Shown here one piece after another: positions 25,518-34,330 of a stretch of 64,000 nt of DNA (the stretch's first letter is position 1; every line of letters begins with the position of its first letter). The stretch is from Listeria monocytogenes ATCC 19117 (lineage in GTDB: Bacteria; Bacillota; Bacilli; Lactobacillales; Listeriaceae): contig NC_018584.1 in the NCBI RefSeq assembly GCF_000307025.1, positions 992,001-1,056,000 of the forward strand, written 5' to 3'. A program made the position numbers and the translations under genes. The notes beneath the pieces are model-generated. The model saw only the letters and a program-made list of their open reading frames with translations. It was not told the DNA's origin and did no database searches.

Positions 25518-26306
25518 ATGAATTTATCATTAGAGGGAAAAACATATGTTGTAATGGGAGTAGCTAATAAGCGTAGTATTGCTTGGGCAATTGCGCGTTC
25601 ACTAAATGAAGCTGGAGCGAAACTTGTATTTACATATGCGGACGATCGTGCGAAAAAAAGCATTACAGAACTAGTACCTTCATTAAGCGAAGTAAATCAA
25701 AATCCACTTATCTTAGCTTGTGATGTAACAAGTGAAGAAGCTATTACAGAAACATTTGAAACAATTAAAGATAAAACTGGCAAACTTAGTGGCTTAGCAC
25801 ATTGTATTGCTTTCGCTAACAAAGACTTTTTAACTGGAGATTATTTAGAAGTAGATCGTAAAAGCTTCTTACAGGCACATGAAATTAGTGCTTACTCATT
25901 CACAGCTGTTGCTCGTGCACTAAAACACTTAGAAATGTTGACAGAAGATGCAAGTTTACTAACATTAACTTACCTTGGTGGGGAACGTGTAGTAGAAAAC
26001 TATAATATTATGGGTGTAGCAAAAGCTTCTCTGGATGCAAGTGTTCGATACCTTGCTATGGACTTAGGGGCAATTGGTGTTCGTGTAAATGCTATTTCTG
26101 CAGGACCAATCAGAACGGTATCTGCTCGTGGCGTTAGCGGTTTCTCTGATTCTATTTCACTAGTGGAAGAAAGAGCCCCACTAAAACGTGCGACACAAGC
26201 GGAAGAAGTTGGCGATACAGCATATTACTTATTCAGTAATTTATCTCGAGGCGTTACAGGCGAAGTAATTCATGTAGATAGCGGTTATCATATTATTGGA
26301 TTTTAA
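25518..26306 (+). CDS. fabI: Enoyl-[acyl-carrier-protein] reductase FabI
   Basis: 262 residues. NADH/NADPH-dependent reductase completing each fatty-acid elongation round. Short-chain dehydrogenase fold with the FabI cofactor motif GVANKRSIAWAIA (about 14-26) and the active-site Y-x6-K as YNIMGVAKAS (about 157-166), with the extra tyrosine in LTYLGGERV. It is the target of triclosan-type inhibitors. AGGAGG precedes ATG. A weak promoter (TTTTAA-17-TAAAAT near 25447-25475) is possible; no FapR-type palindrome was seen. Confidence 0.96.
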   Translation: MNLSLEGKTYVVMGVANKRSIAWAIARSLNEAGAKLVFTYADDRAKKSITELVPSLSEVNQNPLILACDVTSEEAITETFETIKDKTGKLSGLAHCIAFANKDFLTGDYLEVDRKSFLQAHEISAYSFTAVARALKHLEMLTEDASLLTLTYLGGERVVENYNIMGVAKASLDASVRYLAMDLGAIGVRVNAISAGPIRTVSARGVSGFSDSISLVEERAPLKRATQAEEVGDTAYYLFSNLSRGVTGEVIHVDSGYHIIGF

Positions 26307-26309
26307 AGA

Positions 26310-26351
26310 AAAAAGACCGTAAGTAGTTAAAAACTACTTACGGTCTTTTTT
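26310..26351. terminator. Bidirectional terminator between fabI and dltD
   Basis: A 20-bp near-perfect stem: AAAAAAGACCGTAAGTAGTT with AACTACTTACGGTCTTTTTT around a very short loop. The right arm includes the end of dltD. Confidence 0.93.
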
Positions 26352-27608
26352 TGGTCCATTTTCTGGATGTTCTTTAAAGTAATATTCTTTTGGTGTTGGT
26401 TTATAGTTTGTTTGCATTGGTTCTTTAACGAAGTCTGCTAATACTTGGTCGATTTTTACCCAACCGCGCCAGCTTAAATGAATCGGATCTTCTAAGAAAA
26501 AAGCATCATTTTGATATTCTTCTAGAGAGTAGTAACGGAAACCTTGACTCTCAATTTGTTCTTTTGTTTTAGCATAATAGTCATCTAAACCTTGTTTGTC
26601 CATACCAATGTAATCAATCCATTTTCCATTGATAGGCGGGTTAATGAAAATGACATCTGCACCAGCCTTTTTGAAAGCATCCATTAGTAGCTGTAAATCA
26701 GCAAACTCAGGAGATTGGTCATAACGTAAATCTTTGCGGCTATTTTTTAATTTACCTTCAATTGGTTTGATTTTCTTTTGGTAATAATGTTCTTTGACTT
26801 GAAAAGGGTTATTACCAGTACTTCTCTCCCCAGTTTCTTTAGCCAATTCATCTAGTTTTTGGTAATCTAAAGTTTCTGGAAGTTCTTTTAGGCCTTTGTT
26901 TACGCGATCTTGTTTGGAACCAATGATGTATTTTGATTCTAAATCATCTTTACGTTCCAAAATCTTCAGTTCGATATTACCAGTAATGTTTAGAAGTTTT
27001 GGATCATGAGGTTTTTTAGGCCCTTTTGCGACAATGTTTTCGAGTAATTTTTTTAATGTAGAGTCACTTTGAACTACTTGAAAAGATAATAAACGTTTAG
27101 CTGCATAGCGACGTTCAGGCGTATTTTTCGTATCTTCTAATGCGAATTTATATGCATGAAGAGGGGAAAAATTGGCACCAAATGATGGGTCAGAAACGCC
27201 TTTAGGTTGGAACCATTGTGGAGATAAAACTACCGCTACTTTTTTTCCTTTTAAATCATCACCAAGTGCATTTACGTCTAAGAAATGACTTAATGATTGT
27301 GTACCTGGGCGACCAAGTAAAAATGGTGTATAGCCCTGATTGTATTTTTTTGAGACTACGCTAGGATGAAATGGGTCGACGCGGGAAAGCTCTGAAGAAC
27401 CATAAATTGGTAAATAGTTTCCTTCTTGTAAAGCTTTTTTCTGGATGTCTAAGCCTTGGATGACGGATTCGTTCATTGATGTAGCGCTTTTCTCTACGGT
27501 TTCAGAAGAAACTTTAGAGAATAAGCTACTAGGTCCGAATAGAACGAAAAGGAAAACCACGAATGCGACCAGTAAAGGCCCAAATGTCATCCACAGCTTT
27601 TTTTTCAT
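26334..27608 (-). CDS. dltD: DltD, D-alanyl transfer protein
   Basis: 424 residues. Membrane-anchored (helix about 7-28) extracellular protein with an SGNH-like fold; GSSELSR (about 73-79) holds the putative nucleophile serine and DPIHLSWRGW (about 375) the Asp-His pair. It works at the last step of D-alanine transfer to teichoic acids, lowering surface negative charge and raising resistance to cationic peptides. Its ATG overlaps the dltC stop (TAATG). Last gene of dltXABCD. Confidence 0.96.
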   Translation of the reverse strand: MKKKLWMTFGPLLVAFVVFLFVLFGPSSLFSKVSSETVEKSATSMNESVIQGLDIQKKALQEGNYLPIYGSSELSRVDPFHPSVVSKKYNQGYTPFLLGRPGTQSLSHFLDVNALGDDLKGKKVAVVLSPQWFQPKGVSDPSFGANFSPLHAYKFALEDTKNTPERRYAAKRLLSFQVVQSDSTLKKLLENIVAKGPKKPHDPKLLNITGNIELKILERKDDLESKYIIGSKQDRVNKGLKELPETLDYQKLDELAKETGERSTGNNPFQVKEHYYQKKIKPIEGKLKNSRKDLRYDQSPEFADLQLLMDAFKKAGADVIFINPPINGKWIDYIGMDKQGLDDYYAKTKEQIESQGFRYYSLEEYQNDAFFLEDPIHLSWRGWVKIDQVLADFVKEPMQTNYKPTPKEYYFKEHPENGPKKDRK

Positions 27609-27844
27609 TATTTTAGCGCCTCGAGTTGTGTAATAATCATTTCAGGAGTAGCCCATTCGTCGCGGTCAAATTCGGAAACAGGTACAGTGATATCTAATTT
27701 TTCTTCAATTTCAATTAAAAGTTGAACCGTAGCCATAGAATCAAGCAAGCCTTCATCAAATAATTTAATATTTGTATTTTGTACTACTTCATCCGTTTCT
27801 GTAATTTCCTCTAAGATTTCTAATACATTTTCACGAAAAGCCAT
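27608..27844 (-). CDS. dltC: DltC, D-alanyl carrier protein
   Basis: 78 residues. Acyl-carrier-like protein; the phosphopantetheine serine is in [13 protein letters not shown] (about S36). Charged with D-alanine by DltA and docks on DltB. Overlaps dltD by one base, and is 25 nt from dltB. Confidence 0.97.
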
Positions 27845-27869
27845 TATAAATTACCACCTTTAGTTAGTT

Positions 27870-29054
27870 TTAAAAATTAATTTTATCTAAAATACCTGAG
27901 AATATCAGGAATCCGAAACAAACAAATTGGAATGTAATGAAAACGCCGATTACATAAGTAATTTTGTTTTTTGGATAGAATTTGTACTTCTTGTTAAAGC
28001 GTTCGAATAGGTCAAATCCAACAATTAGTGTTGCTTGATAAAGGCCATAAACGATGTAATACCAATGAAGTCCATGCCATACACCCATGATGAAAAAGTT
28101 AACGAAATATGCTAGGTAGGCAATAGTGAACTTACTTTTAAACCATTTCTTTTTTGTAACCCAAAATACGAAACGCATGAATACATAATCGCGGAACCAG
28201 AAAGAAAGCGTCATATGCCAACGATTCCAGAACTCTTTAATATTGCGAGCTGCGAAAGGTTTGTTAAAGTTCATAGGTGTTTGAACGCCGAGTAAGTAAC
28301 TAACCCCAACTGCAAAGGCACTGTAACCTGCAAAGTCAAAGAATAAATACATACTATAGGCATACATATAACCAATTAAACTCTTTGTTGTGTCTACATG
28401 GTGTGTAATCGCGATGTCTAGTGGAACAACAAAATGTTTGTTTACTAAGTAAGCGATAATGAATTTGTAGAGAAAACCAAGGAAGATAAGGAATATTCCT
28501 CGATTTAATAAAGCTAGATAAGCTTCTTTACTAGGCGGATTATCCACGTCTTTTTTAAAGCGACGGAATCGGTCAATCGGTCCGGATGATATAGTCGGGA
28601 AGAATAGTAAGAAATTAACAAAATCCCACGCGTTATACTGTTTAATTAAGTTATCGCGTATTTCAATAATCATTTGTGCCGCTTTAAATGTTAAGTAGGA
28701 AATCCCTAGGAAACCAACCATTGTAACATTGTCTCCTAAAATTGGAACAACTTTAGAGATAATAAGGGGGAGAATAGACAGAATCACTGCTATGACGAAT
28801 ACGCCGCCGTGGTTCTGCTTTTTCTCCTGCCTGTAATGGAAGTAAAGTCGTACAAGAGCAAGTTGCCAGAAGACAAAGAAGATAAAAGTAGCTCCTTGGA
28901 CTGGACTTGCTGAGAACATAAAGTATAAAAATACGAGTGTCACAAAAGCATTATAAATCGGTAATCTTTTTCCTAACAAACCAGCTACTATGATAGGAAT
29001 CAAAAATAGTACAAGTACTCCAAAATAAAGGATTGTGCCGTATGGTAAACTCAC
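27870..29054 (-). CDS. dltB: DltB, MBOAT-family D-alanyl transferase
   Basis: 394 residues, about 11 membrane helices. MBOAT acyltransferase that moves D-alanine from DltC across the membrane. The family motifs are visible: NRWHMTLSFWFRDYVFMRF (about 270-288) and the catalytic histidine in MGVWHGLHW (about 325-333). Overlaps dltA by 4 nt (ATGA). Confidence 0.97.
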   Translation of the reverse strand: MSLPYGTILYFGVLVLFLIPIIVAGLLGKRLPIYNAFVTLVFLYFMFSASPVQGATFIFFVFWQLALVRLYFHYRQEKKQNHGGVFVIAVILSILPLIISKVVPILGDNVTMVGFLGISYLTFKAAQMIIEIRDNLIKQYNAWDFVNFLLFFPTISSGPIDRFRRFKKDVDNPPSKEAYLALLNRGIFLIFLGFLYKFIIAYLVNKHFVVPLDIAITHHVDTTKSLIGYMYAYSMYLFFDFAGYSAFAVGVSYLLGVQTPMNFNKPFAARNIKEFWNRWHMTLSFWFRDYVFMRFVFWVTKKKWFKSKFTIAYLAYFVNFFIMGVWHGLHWYYIVYGLYQATLIVGFDLFERFNKKYKFYPKNKITYVIGVFITFQFVCFGFLIFSGILDKINF

Positions 29055-30598
29055 TTGTTAACCTCGCTATTAAGCGCCTTGCGATCGATTTTGCCATTCA
29101 TAGTTAACGGGAATTCCGTTTTGTAAATCCATTTTCTTGGGATCATGTATGCTGGCATAAATTCTTTCAGTTCATTTTTTATTGCTGCACTTAGCTGGTA
29201 TTCTTTTTCGAAATCATGGTTAGTAGGGATGACCTGTGCGACCAACATATCTACCTTTTCATCTTTCATTTTAGGAATAATAGCGCAGTTTTGAATGTAA
29301 CTTACTTTTTTTAGGTTGTTTTCGATATCTTCTAATTCGATGCGATAACCATGCAGTTTAATTTGGAAGTCAAGACGTCCTTGGAAGAACAGATAACCGT
29401 CTTTGATAATGCCAGAGTCTCCTGTGCGATAAGCTTGATAACCTTTATAGTCGAAGAATACTTGGTCTGTTTTTTCAGGTTCATTTAAGTAACCTTTAGA
29501 AACGCTAGCACCAATCAGGACAATTTCTCCTTTTTCGCCTTCTGGAAGAACCTCACCAGTTTCTTGGTCAACGATGTGTAAACGCATATCTGGTTTAATA
29601 ACGCCAAGTGGTAAGCTTGGATAAGCATCGATAACCTCTCGAGTTACTTTTACTTGAGTGACAGCCACGGTTGCTTCTGTAGGTCCGTATGTGTTGTAAA
29701 TAACTGCATCTGGGAAACGATTCAGCAATTCGCTTGCTGTTTTCTTGGCAAGTACTTCACCACAGAATAAGAAACGAATTAAGCCAGGGTTATTTTCTTG
29801 GTTAAAGTTATCGTCTAGTAAGCACAAATCAGCAAAAGAAGGAGTAGAAACCCATACATCCAAGTTTTGAGCAGGTATTTCACGATATAAATCTTTCATA
29901 TTCGCAGTAATTGTTTTATCAAGAGGTACAAGCGTTCCACCCGATAGTAAACTTGGATATAAATCCATAACGGATAGATCGAAGGAAAAGGGTGCTTGGT
30001 TTAAGAAACGCAATCCTTGGCTTAAAGAAAAGTCTTGTAATATCCAGTTACTAAAACTTACTAGATTGTTTTGACTGATTTGAACCCCTTTAGGATTTCC
30101 TGTACTTCCGGATGTGTAAATAATATAGTAGTTATCATCATTTTTTACACATGCTTCTTTATCTGGAACTTCTCCGAAATGTTTCTCTAAGGCGTCCATT
30201 AGCTGATCTTGTGTTAGTACCGGACAACCAGTAATAGTAAGGTTACTAGGTAGCTCTTCTGTACAAATAAACAAAGAAGGATCAGCTGCTTTTTTAATTT
30301 GTTCTATACGTTCAACTGGCATAGAAACATCTACTGGTACATAAGCTCGACCTGATTTGATAGAGCCTAAAAATGCAACTAGCATTAGGGGAGACATATG
30401 TCCGTAAACGATAATAGGTTTTTCTTTGTCAGTATTTAGGTTTTTTAGTAGAAAAGAGCCGAATGCATCAGATTGTCGTTTTAGTTCTTTATAGGAAAGA
30501 CGTGTTCCAGCATATTCATAGCAAGGGAAATCCGGTGTCTTCTCTGCCCATGCATCAATTCTTTCTATGATACTCGTTGTCATTATTGATATTCCCAT
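29051..30598 (-). CDS. dltA: DltA, D-alanine--DltC ligase
   Basis: 515 residues. Adenylates D-alanine and loads DltC. Contains P-loop YIIYTSGSTGNPKGV (about 156-170), YNTYGPTEATVAV, YRTGDSG and the C-terminal catalytic lysine in NGKIDRKAL. The longest start ATG 30598 has TCC-complementary AAAGGA 9 nt upstream; the ATG five codons later (30583, MTTSIIER) gives the 510-residue form usually annotated and is equally possible. Second gene of dltXABCD. Confidence 0.96.
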   Translation of the reverse strand: MGISIMTTSIIERIDAWAEKTPDFPCYEYAGTRLSYKELKRQSDAFGSFLLKNLNTDKEKPIIVYGHMSPLMLVAFLGSIKSGRAYVPVDVSMPVERIEQIKKAADPSLFICTEELPSNLTITGCPVLTQDQLMDALEKHFGEVPDKEACVKNDDNYYIIYTSGSTGNPKGVQISQNNLVSFSNWILQDFSLSQGLRFLNQAPFSFDLSVMDLYPSLLSGGTLVPLDKTITANMKDLYREIPAQNLDVWVSTPSFADLCLLDDNFNQENNPGLIRFLFCGEVLAKKTASELLNRFPDAVIYNTYGPTEATVAVTQVKVTREVIDAYPSLPLGVIKPDMRLHIVDQETGEVLPEGEKGEIVLIGASVSKGYLNEPEKTDQVFFDYKGYQAYRTGDSGIIKDGYLFFQGRLDFQIKLHGYRIELEDIENNLKKVSYIQNCAIIPKMKDEKVDMLVAQVIPTNHDFEKEYQLSAAIKNELKEFMPAYMIPRKWIYKTEFPLTMNGKIDRKALNSEVNK

Positions 30599-30619
30599 TT
30601 TTAACAGTCCTTTCTTCTT

Positions 30620-30766
30620 TTAGAATTCATTGTAAATGAATTTCGCACCTTCAGGGTTTTTGAAACCATAAAACCAAAGCAATCCTAGCAAAACAACAAG
30701 GTAGAAAAAAGTTTTCATTGTAAAAATAGTTGCTGGATGTTGCAAAATGAGTTTTATTTTATTCAT
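30620..30766 (-). CDS. dltX: DltX, small membrane protein of D-alanylation
   Basis: 48 residues, read directly from the minus strand: one membrane helix (about 17-35) and the DltX C-terminal motif ending in KFIYNEF. It begins with an ATG 8-10 nt after GAGGTGG. DltX is now known to be needed for teichoic acid D-alanylation, its C terminus acting as an acceptor in the transfer. First gene of the operon, 21 nt ahead of dltA; often missed by gene callers because of its size. Confidence 0.93.
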   Translation of the reverse strand: MNKIKLILQHPATIFTMKTFFYLVVLLGLLWFYGFKNPEGAKFIYNEF

Positions 30767-30831
30767 AAATCCACCTCTTTATTATTTCATTTGTGTTACA
30801 AATATTAAAAATAAACGTTTAATACTTACTT

Positions 30832-30860
30832 ACTGTAATACATTTGTCTTTAAATGTCTA
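30832..30860 (-). promoter_or_regulatory. Promoter of dltXABCD
   Basis: Minus strand TAGACA (30860-30855), 17 nt, TACAGT (30837-30832). The -10 is poor, suiting an activated promoter. Confidence 0.65.
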
Positions 30861-30861
30861 A

Positions 30862-30875
30862 TTACATTTTTGTAA
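30862..30875 (-). promoter_or_regulatory. Candidate VirR box upstream of dlt
   Basis: TTACAAAAATGTAA on the minus strand, a perfect TTACA-N4-TGTAA repeat ending one base from the -35, the usual place for a class II activator. In Listeria the dlt operon is known to be VirR-dependent; identifying this repeat with VirR is inference. Confidence 0.6.
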
Positions 30876-30896
30876 GGTTAGGAAAATATGCATATT

Positions 30897-30925
30897 TTGA
30901 ACTTGAAAGTAGGTACGAGTATAAT
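30897..30925 (+). promoter_or_regulatory. SigA promoter of rpiA
   Basis: TTGAAC (30897-30902), 17 nt, TATAAT (30920-30925). Back-to-back with the dlt promoter. Confidence 0.8.
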
Positions 30926-30973
30926 GAAACAATAGATATAGTAATGTTTTAATGCTAGAAAAGAGGTTGGAAT

Positions 30974-31648
30974 ATGATTAATCAAAAGAAGATAGCAGGA
31001 GAAAAGGCTTGTGAGTGGATTAAAGATGGAATGGTTGTGGGCCTTGGAACGGGCAGTACAGTCTATTACACGATTGAAAAGCTTGGAGAAATGGTAAATA
31101 ATGGTTTGCATATTACAGGGGTGGCAACTTCTGAAGAAACAAGCAAACAAGCACAAAATTTAGGAATACCTTTGAAATCGCTAAATGACGTAGCGGAAAT
31201 AGATATTACTATTGATGGTGCTGATGAAATTGATACGGATTTTCAAGGAATAAAAGGTGGAGGAGGAGCACTATTACGTGAAAAAATGGTAGCAAGTGCG
31301 AGTTTGAAAAACATTTGGGTTGTCAGTGAGGAGAAGCTTGTAAGAAACTTAGGGAAGTTTCCTTTGCCTATAGAAGTAATACCTTTTGGTTGGAAGCAAA
31401 TTGAGAGAACACTTGAAAAAGAGCATATTCAAACAATTTTACGGAGACAATCTTCAGGAGAAATCTATGTGACAAATAACGGGAACTATATTTTGGATAT
31501 AGTAAATCAAACTTTTAGGGATGCAGAAATGTGGCAAGAAAAATTAGCGCAAATTCCAGGGATTGTGGAGCATGGATTATTTCTTCATTATGTGGATATA
31601 ATTGTTTGTGCGAAGGCAAATGGCGAAATAGAGCTAATAAAAAAATAG
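30974..31648 (+). CDS. rpiA: Ribose-5-phosphate isomerase A
   Basis: 224 residues. Interconverts ribose-5-phosphate and ribulose-5-phosphate in the pentose phosphate pathway. Motifs: GLGTGSTVYY (about 25-34), DGADEID (about 80-86) and KGGGGALLREKMVA with catalytic lysine/glutamate (about 93-106). Monocistronic, with its own promoter and terminator. Confidence 0.96.
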   Translation: MINQKKIAGEKACEWIKDGMVVGLGTGSTVYYTIEKLGEMVNNGLHITGVATSEETSKQAQNLGIPLKSLNDVAEIDITIDGADEIDTDFQGIKGGGGALLREKMVASASLKNIWVVSEEKLVRNLGKFPLPIEVIPFGWKQIERTLEKEHIQTILRRQSSGEIYVTNNGNYILDIVNQTFRDAEMWQEKLAQIPGIVEHGLFLHYVDIIVCAKANGEIELIKK

Positions 31649-31685
31649 TTATTTCTTCTATATAAAAGAAATAACTATTTTTATT
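31641..31685 (+). terminator. Terminator of rpiA
   Basis: AAAATAGTTATTTCTT pairs perfectly with AAGAAATAACTATTTT, then T. The left arm includes the rpiA stop; it could also serve the converging acetyltransferase gene. Confidence 0.85.
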
Positions 31686-31692
31686 AAATTTC

Positions 31693-32127
31693 CTATGTTA
31701 ATGTTTTTTTCATTTCTTTATGTTCAATTTCAGCATCAAGGAACAATCCCGAGCAAGTTTCGTATCCCAATTTTTCATAGAAGGGAATAGCAGTTACTTG
31801 GGCTCCTAATTTTAAGGTTGTTAAGCCACGAGACTTAGCTTCGGATTCAATGGCTTCCATGATTCTCCGGCCGCTCCCAGTGCCGCGGGCTATTTTCTGG
31901 GTACAGATGCGTTCGACTTTACCATAACCATCCTTTTCGCGGAATCTACCGGTTGCAAGCGGTGTGCCATCTTCTGCATAATCAACAAACATTACAACAG
32001 AATCTATTTCATCGAATTCATCCCATTCTAATGCTGGATCAACATGTTGCTCAACGACAAAAACATCATTTCTAATTTTAAGTGCGGCTTGTTTGCCAAT
32101 ATCATCTGTTACTTTCTTTACGGTCAA
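31693..32127 (-). CDS. GNAT-family N-acetyltransferase
   Basis: 144 residues, ElaA/YjcF-like GNAT fold. The acetyl-CoA loop is RGTGSGRRIMEAIE (about 92-105), followed by GLTTLKLGAQVTAIPFYEKLGYE. Substrate unknown. The only supported start is TTG 32127, about 9 nt after AAAGGA. 17 nt after the esterase gene, so cotranscribed. Confidence 0.87.
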   Translation of the reverse strand: MTVKKVTDDIGKQAALKIRNDVFVVEQHVDPALEWDEFDEIDSVVMFVDYAEDGTPLATGRFREKDGYGKVERICTQKIARGTGSGRRIMEAIESEAKSRGLTTLKLGAQVTAIPFYEKLGYETCSGLFLDAEIEHKEMKKTLT

Positions 32128-32144
32128 GTTGTTTCCGTCCTTTC

Positions 32145-32894
32145 TTATGCGCGCATGCTTTCTAAATCAAATGTATTCACTGGTAGCATAAATTGTAAAG
32201 AATCTTTGATAAATGGCTGCCAGTATTTCCAGCGATGATCACCGTTAAATACATGGAAATAATAATCAAATCCGCGAGTGCTTAAAATTTGCTCTAAAGA
32301 TTTATTTGGTGATAGGAAATCGAGCACTTCATTTCCGGATGTTTCGACTGCAGTTTCTCGGTCACCGATAATATGGAAGATTTTCACTTTTGAAGGGTCT
32401 ACTTTTTCTGCAAGTGTAAGGATTGTGTCATCCACATAGGGGGAATGTAAAATCACATTACCAAATGTAAAGGGAAAAAGAAGAGCTGCCTTTAAAGAAA
32501 CGGATGCCCCGAGTGAATCTCCCATCAGGAATCTACTAGTAGGCATTTGGAAAGAAGGAAAGCGTTCTTCAAGATAAGGAACGAGTTCAAATGCTAAAAA
32601 TCTGATATATGCATCGTTTTGTTTACCGTCCGGATGATATTTTTCGCGACGATCCATAACAGTTTTGTATGGGATACCAATGAAAATGGCTTTTTGAATC
32701 TGCTCATTTAGCGCTAATTCTTCGGAGTGACGCGCAAGTTTGCCAAACTGAAAATAATCTTTACCATCTTGTACAATGAAAAGTGGATATTTGTATAGTG
32801 GAGAAAAATCAGGTGGTAAGCAGATAATTAAATCAAGTTCCTCTCCTAGCGATTTACTATAAAATTTCTCATCTAACATTTTGTGAGCTGTCAT
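32145..32894 (-). CDS. Esterase D/enterochelin-esterase-like hydrolase
   Basis: About 249 residues from ATG 32894. Alpha/beta hydrolase of the putative esterase group (B. subtilis YbbA/YjcH type): nucleophile elbow MGDSLGAS, aspartate in IIGDRETAVET and histidine in NGDHRWKYW. No signal peptide. AAAGGAG is 9 nt from this ATG; other in-frame starts at 32900 and 32921 lie too close to or upstream of it. Cotranscribed with the acetyltransferase gene. Confidence 0.86.
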   Translation of the reverse strand: MTAHKMLDEKFYSKSLGEELDLIICLPPDFSPLYKYPLFIVQDGKDYFQFGKLARHSEELALNEQIQKAIFIGIPYKTVMDRREKYHPDGKQNDAYIRFLAFELVPYLEERFPSFQMPTSRFLMGDSLGASVSLKAALLFPFTFGNVILHSPYVDDTILTLAEKVDPSKVKIFHIIGDRETAVETSGNEVLDFLSPNKSLEQILSTRGFDYYFHVFNGDHRWKYWQPFIKDSLQFMLPVNTFDLESMRA

Positions 32895-33057
32895 TTTCAT
32901 TCTCTCCTTTCTTGAAATCATTCCTTCATAGGGGATTGTTTTTTGAAAAGTTACTCTATTTTAGCATGAATTACGTTAAAAGAAAGAACATTTTGCCTAT
33001 TTATTTGAAAAAAAATTTCTTTTTCACGAGACATCACTGCAATAATGCTATTTAATA

Positions 33058-33066
33058 TGCTATACT
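33058..33066 (+). promoter_or_regulatory. Extended -10 promoter of ilvE
   Basis: TGCTATACT, an extended -10 (TG-N-TATACT), with no good -35. The transcript would start near 33073, giving a 40 nt leader. Confidence 0.65.
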
Positions 33067-33113
33067 GAAACATACAATAATTCTGTTTTAATGATAGAAA
33101 GTGGGGATTTTGA

Positions 33114-34133
33114 ATGAGTAAAGATATTGACTGGAGTAATTTAGGATTTAGTTATATTAAAACGGATAAGCGTTACATTTCTTATTGGAAAGACGGGGAA
33201 TGGGATGAAGGTACGCTAACAGAAGATAATACGCTACATATTAGTGAGGGTTCAACAGCGCTTCATTACGGACAACAATGTTTTGAAGGTTTAAAAGCAT
33301 ATCGTTGTAAGGACGGTTCAATTAATCTTTTCCGCCCAGATCGGAATGCTGCTCGTATTCAAAAAAGCTGTGAGCGTTTATTAATGCCTCACATCCCAAC
33401 TGAAAAATTTATTGATGCTGTTATGCAAGTTGTTCGTGCCAATGAAGAATTTGTACCGCCGTATGGAACAGGTGCAACACTTTATTTACGTCCATTTGTT
33501 ATTGGTGTAGGTGACAATATTGGTGTTCATGCAGCCCCAGAGTATATTTTCTCTGTTTTCTGTTCACCAGTCGGCCCTTACTTCAAAGGTGGAATGGCGC
33601 CAACTAACTTTATTGTTTCCGATTTTGACCGTGCTGCTCCAAATGGTACGGGTGCCGCAAAAGTAGGCGGAAACTATGCTGCAAGTTTACTTCCAGGCCA
33701 GGCTGCAAAAGAACGCAATTTTGGTGATTGTATTTATTTAGATCCAGCTACTCATACAAAAATAGAAGAAGTTGGTTCTGCTAATTTCTTTGGTATTACA
33801 AAAGATGATAAATTTGTTACGCCGTATTCTCCTTCTATTTTGCCAAGTATCACGAAGTATTCGTTACTTTATTTGGCAGAGCATCGTCTAGGTTTAGAAG
33901 CATTAGAAGGTGATGTATATATTGATAAATTAGATGAGTTTAAAGAAGCTGGAGCATGTGGAACAGCAGCGGTTATTACACCAATTGGTGGTATTCAAAC
34001 CAAAGATGATTTCCATGTATTCCATAGTGAAACAGAAGTGGGGCCAGTAACGAAGCGTTTATTCGATGAACTATGTGGCATTCAATTTGGAGATGTAGAA
34101 GCTCCAGAAGGTTGGATTTATAAAGTGAAATAA
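33114..34133 (+). CDS. ilvE: Branched-chain amino acid aminotransferase
   Basis: 339 residues, class IV PLP aminotransferase for leucine, isoleucine and valine. Motifs: [16 protein letters not shown] (about 50-65), the PLP lysine in [12 protein letters not shown] (about 180-190), [13 protein letters not shown] and [11 protein letters not shown]. In Listeria this supplies or degrades branched-chain acids that also feed anteiso fatty acids. Monocistronic. Confidence 0.96.
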   Translation: MSKDIDWSNLGFSYIKTDKRYISYWKDGEWDEGTLTEDNTLHISEGSTALHYGQQCFEGLKAYRCKDGSINLFRPDRNAARIQKSCERLLMPHIPTEKFIDAVMQVVRANEEFVPPYGTGATLYLRPFVIGVGDNIGVHAAPEYIFSVFCSPVGPYFKGGMAPTNFIVSDFDRAAPNGTGAAKVGGNYAASLLPGQAAKERNFGDCIYLDPATHTKIEEVGSANFFGITKDDKFVTPYSPSILPSITKYSLLYLAEHRLGLEALEGDVYIDKLDEFKEAGACGTAAVITPIGGIQTKDDFHVFHSETEVGPVTKRLFDELCGIQFGDVEAPEGWIYKVK

Positions 34134-34138
34134 TTTTA

Positions 34139-34168
34139 AACCGTCCGTTCAGCGGACGGTTTTTTTAT
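34139..34168 (+). terminator. Terminator of ilvE
   Basis: ACCGTCCG pairs with CGGACGGT, followed by seven T. A second, looser AAAGTCATTT/AAATGACTTT hairpin with T run follows at about 34180-34219, abutting the next promoter. Confidence 0.92.
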
Positions 34169-34219
34169 GTACAAAATCAAAAGTCATTTCTGATTAATAA
34201 AAAGAAAATGACTTTTTTA

Positions 34220-34248
34220 TTGACATGATAGCAACTCGGTGTTACTAT
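34220..34248 (+). promoter_or_regulatory. SigA promoter of the drug-type ABC exporter
   Basis: TTGACA (34220-34225), 17 nt, TACTAT (34243-34248): consensus -35. Confidence 0.82.
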
Positions 34249-34261
34249 GTAGTAGTAATAA

Positions 34262-34284
34262 GTGATACAGAATACCTGTATTAC
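34262..34284 (+). promoter_or_regulatory. Operator-like inverted repeat before the ABC exporter
   Basis: GTGATACAG - AATAC - CTGTATTAC, 9-nt arms with one mismatch, 8 to 12 nt after the expected transcription start. TetR- or PadR-family repressors commonly bind such repeats ahead of drug exporters; no such regulator gene lies next to it. Confidence 0.55.
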
Positions 34285-34330
34285 TGAGTAGTGGAGTTTT
34301 AATAAAAAATGGAAAGAAGGTTGTATTCAA

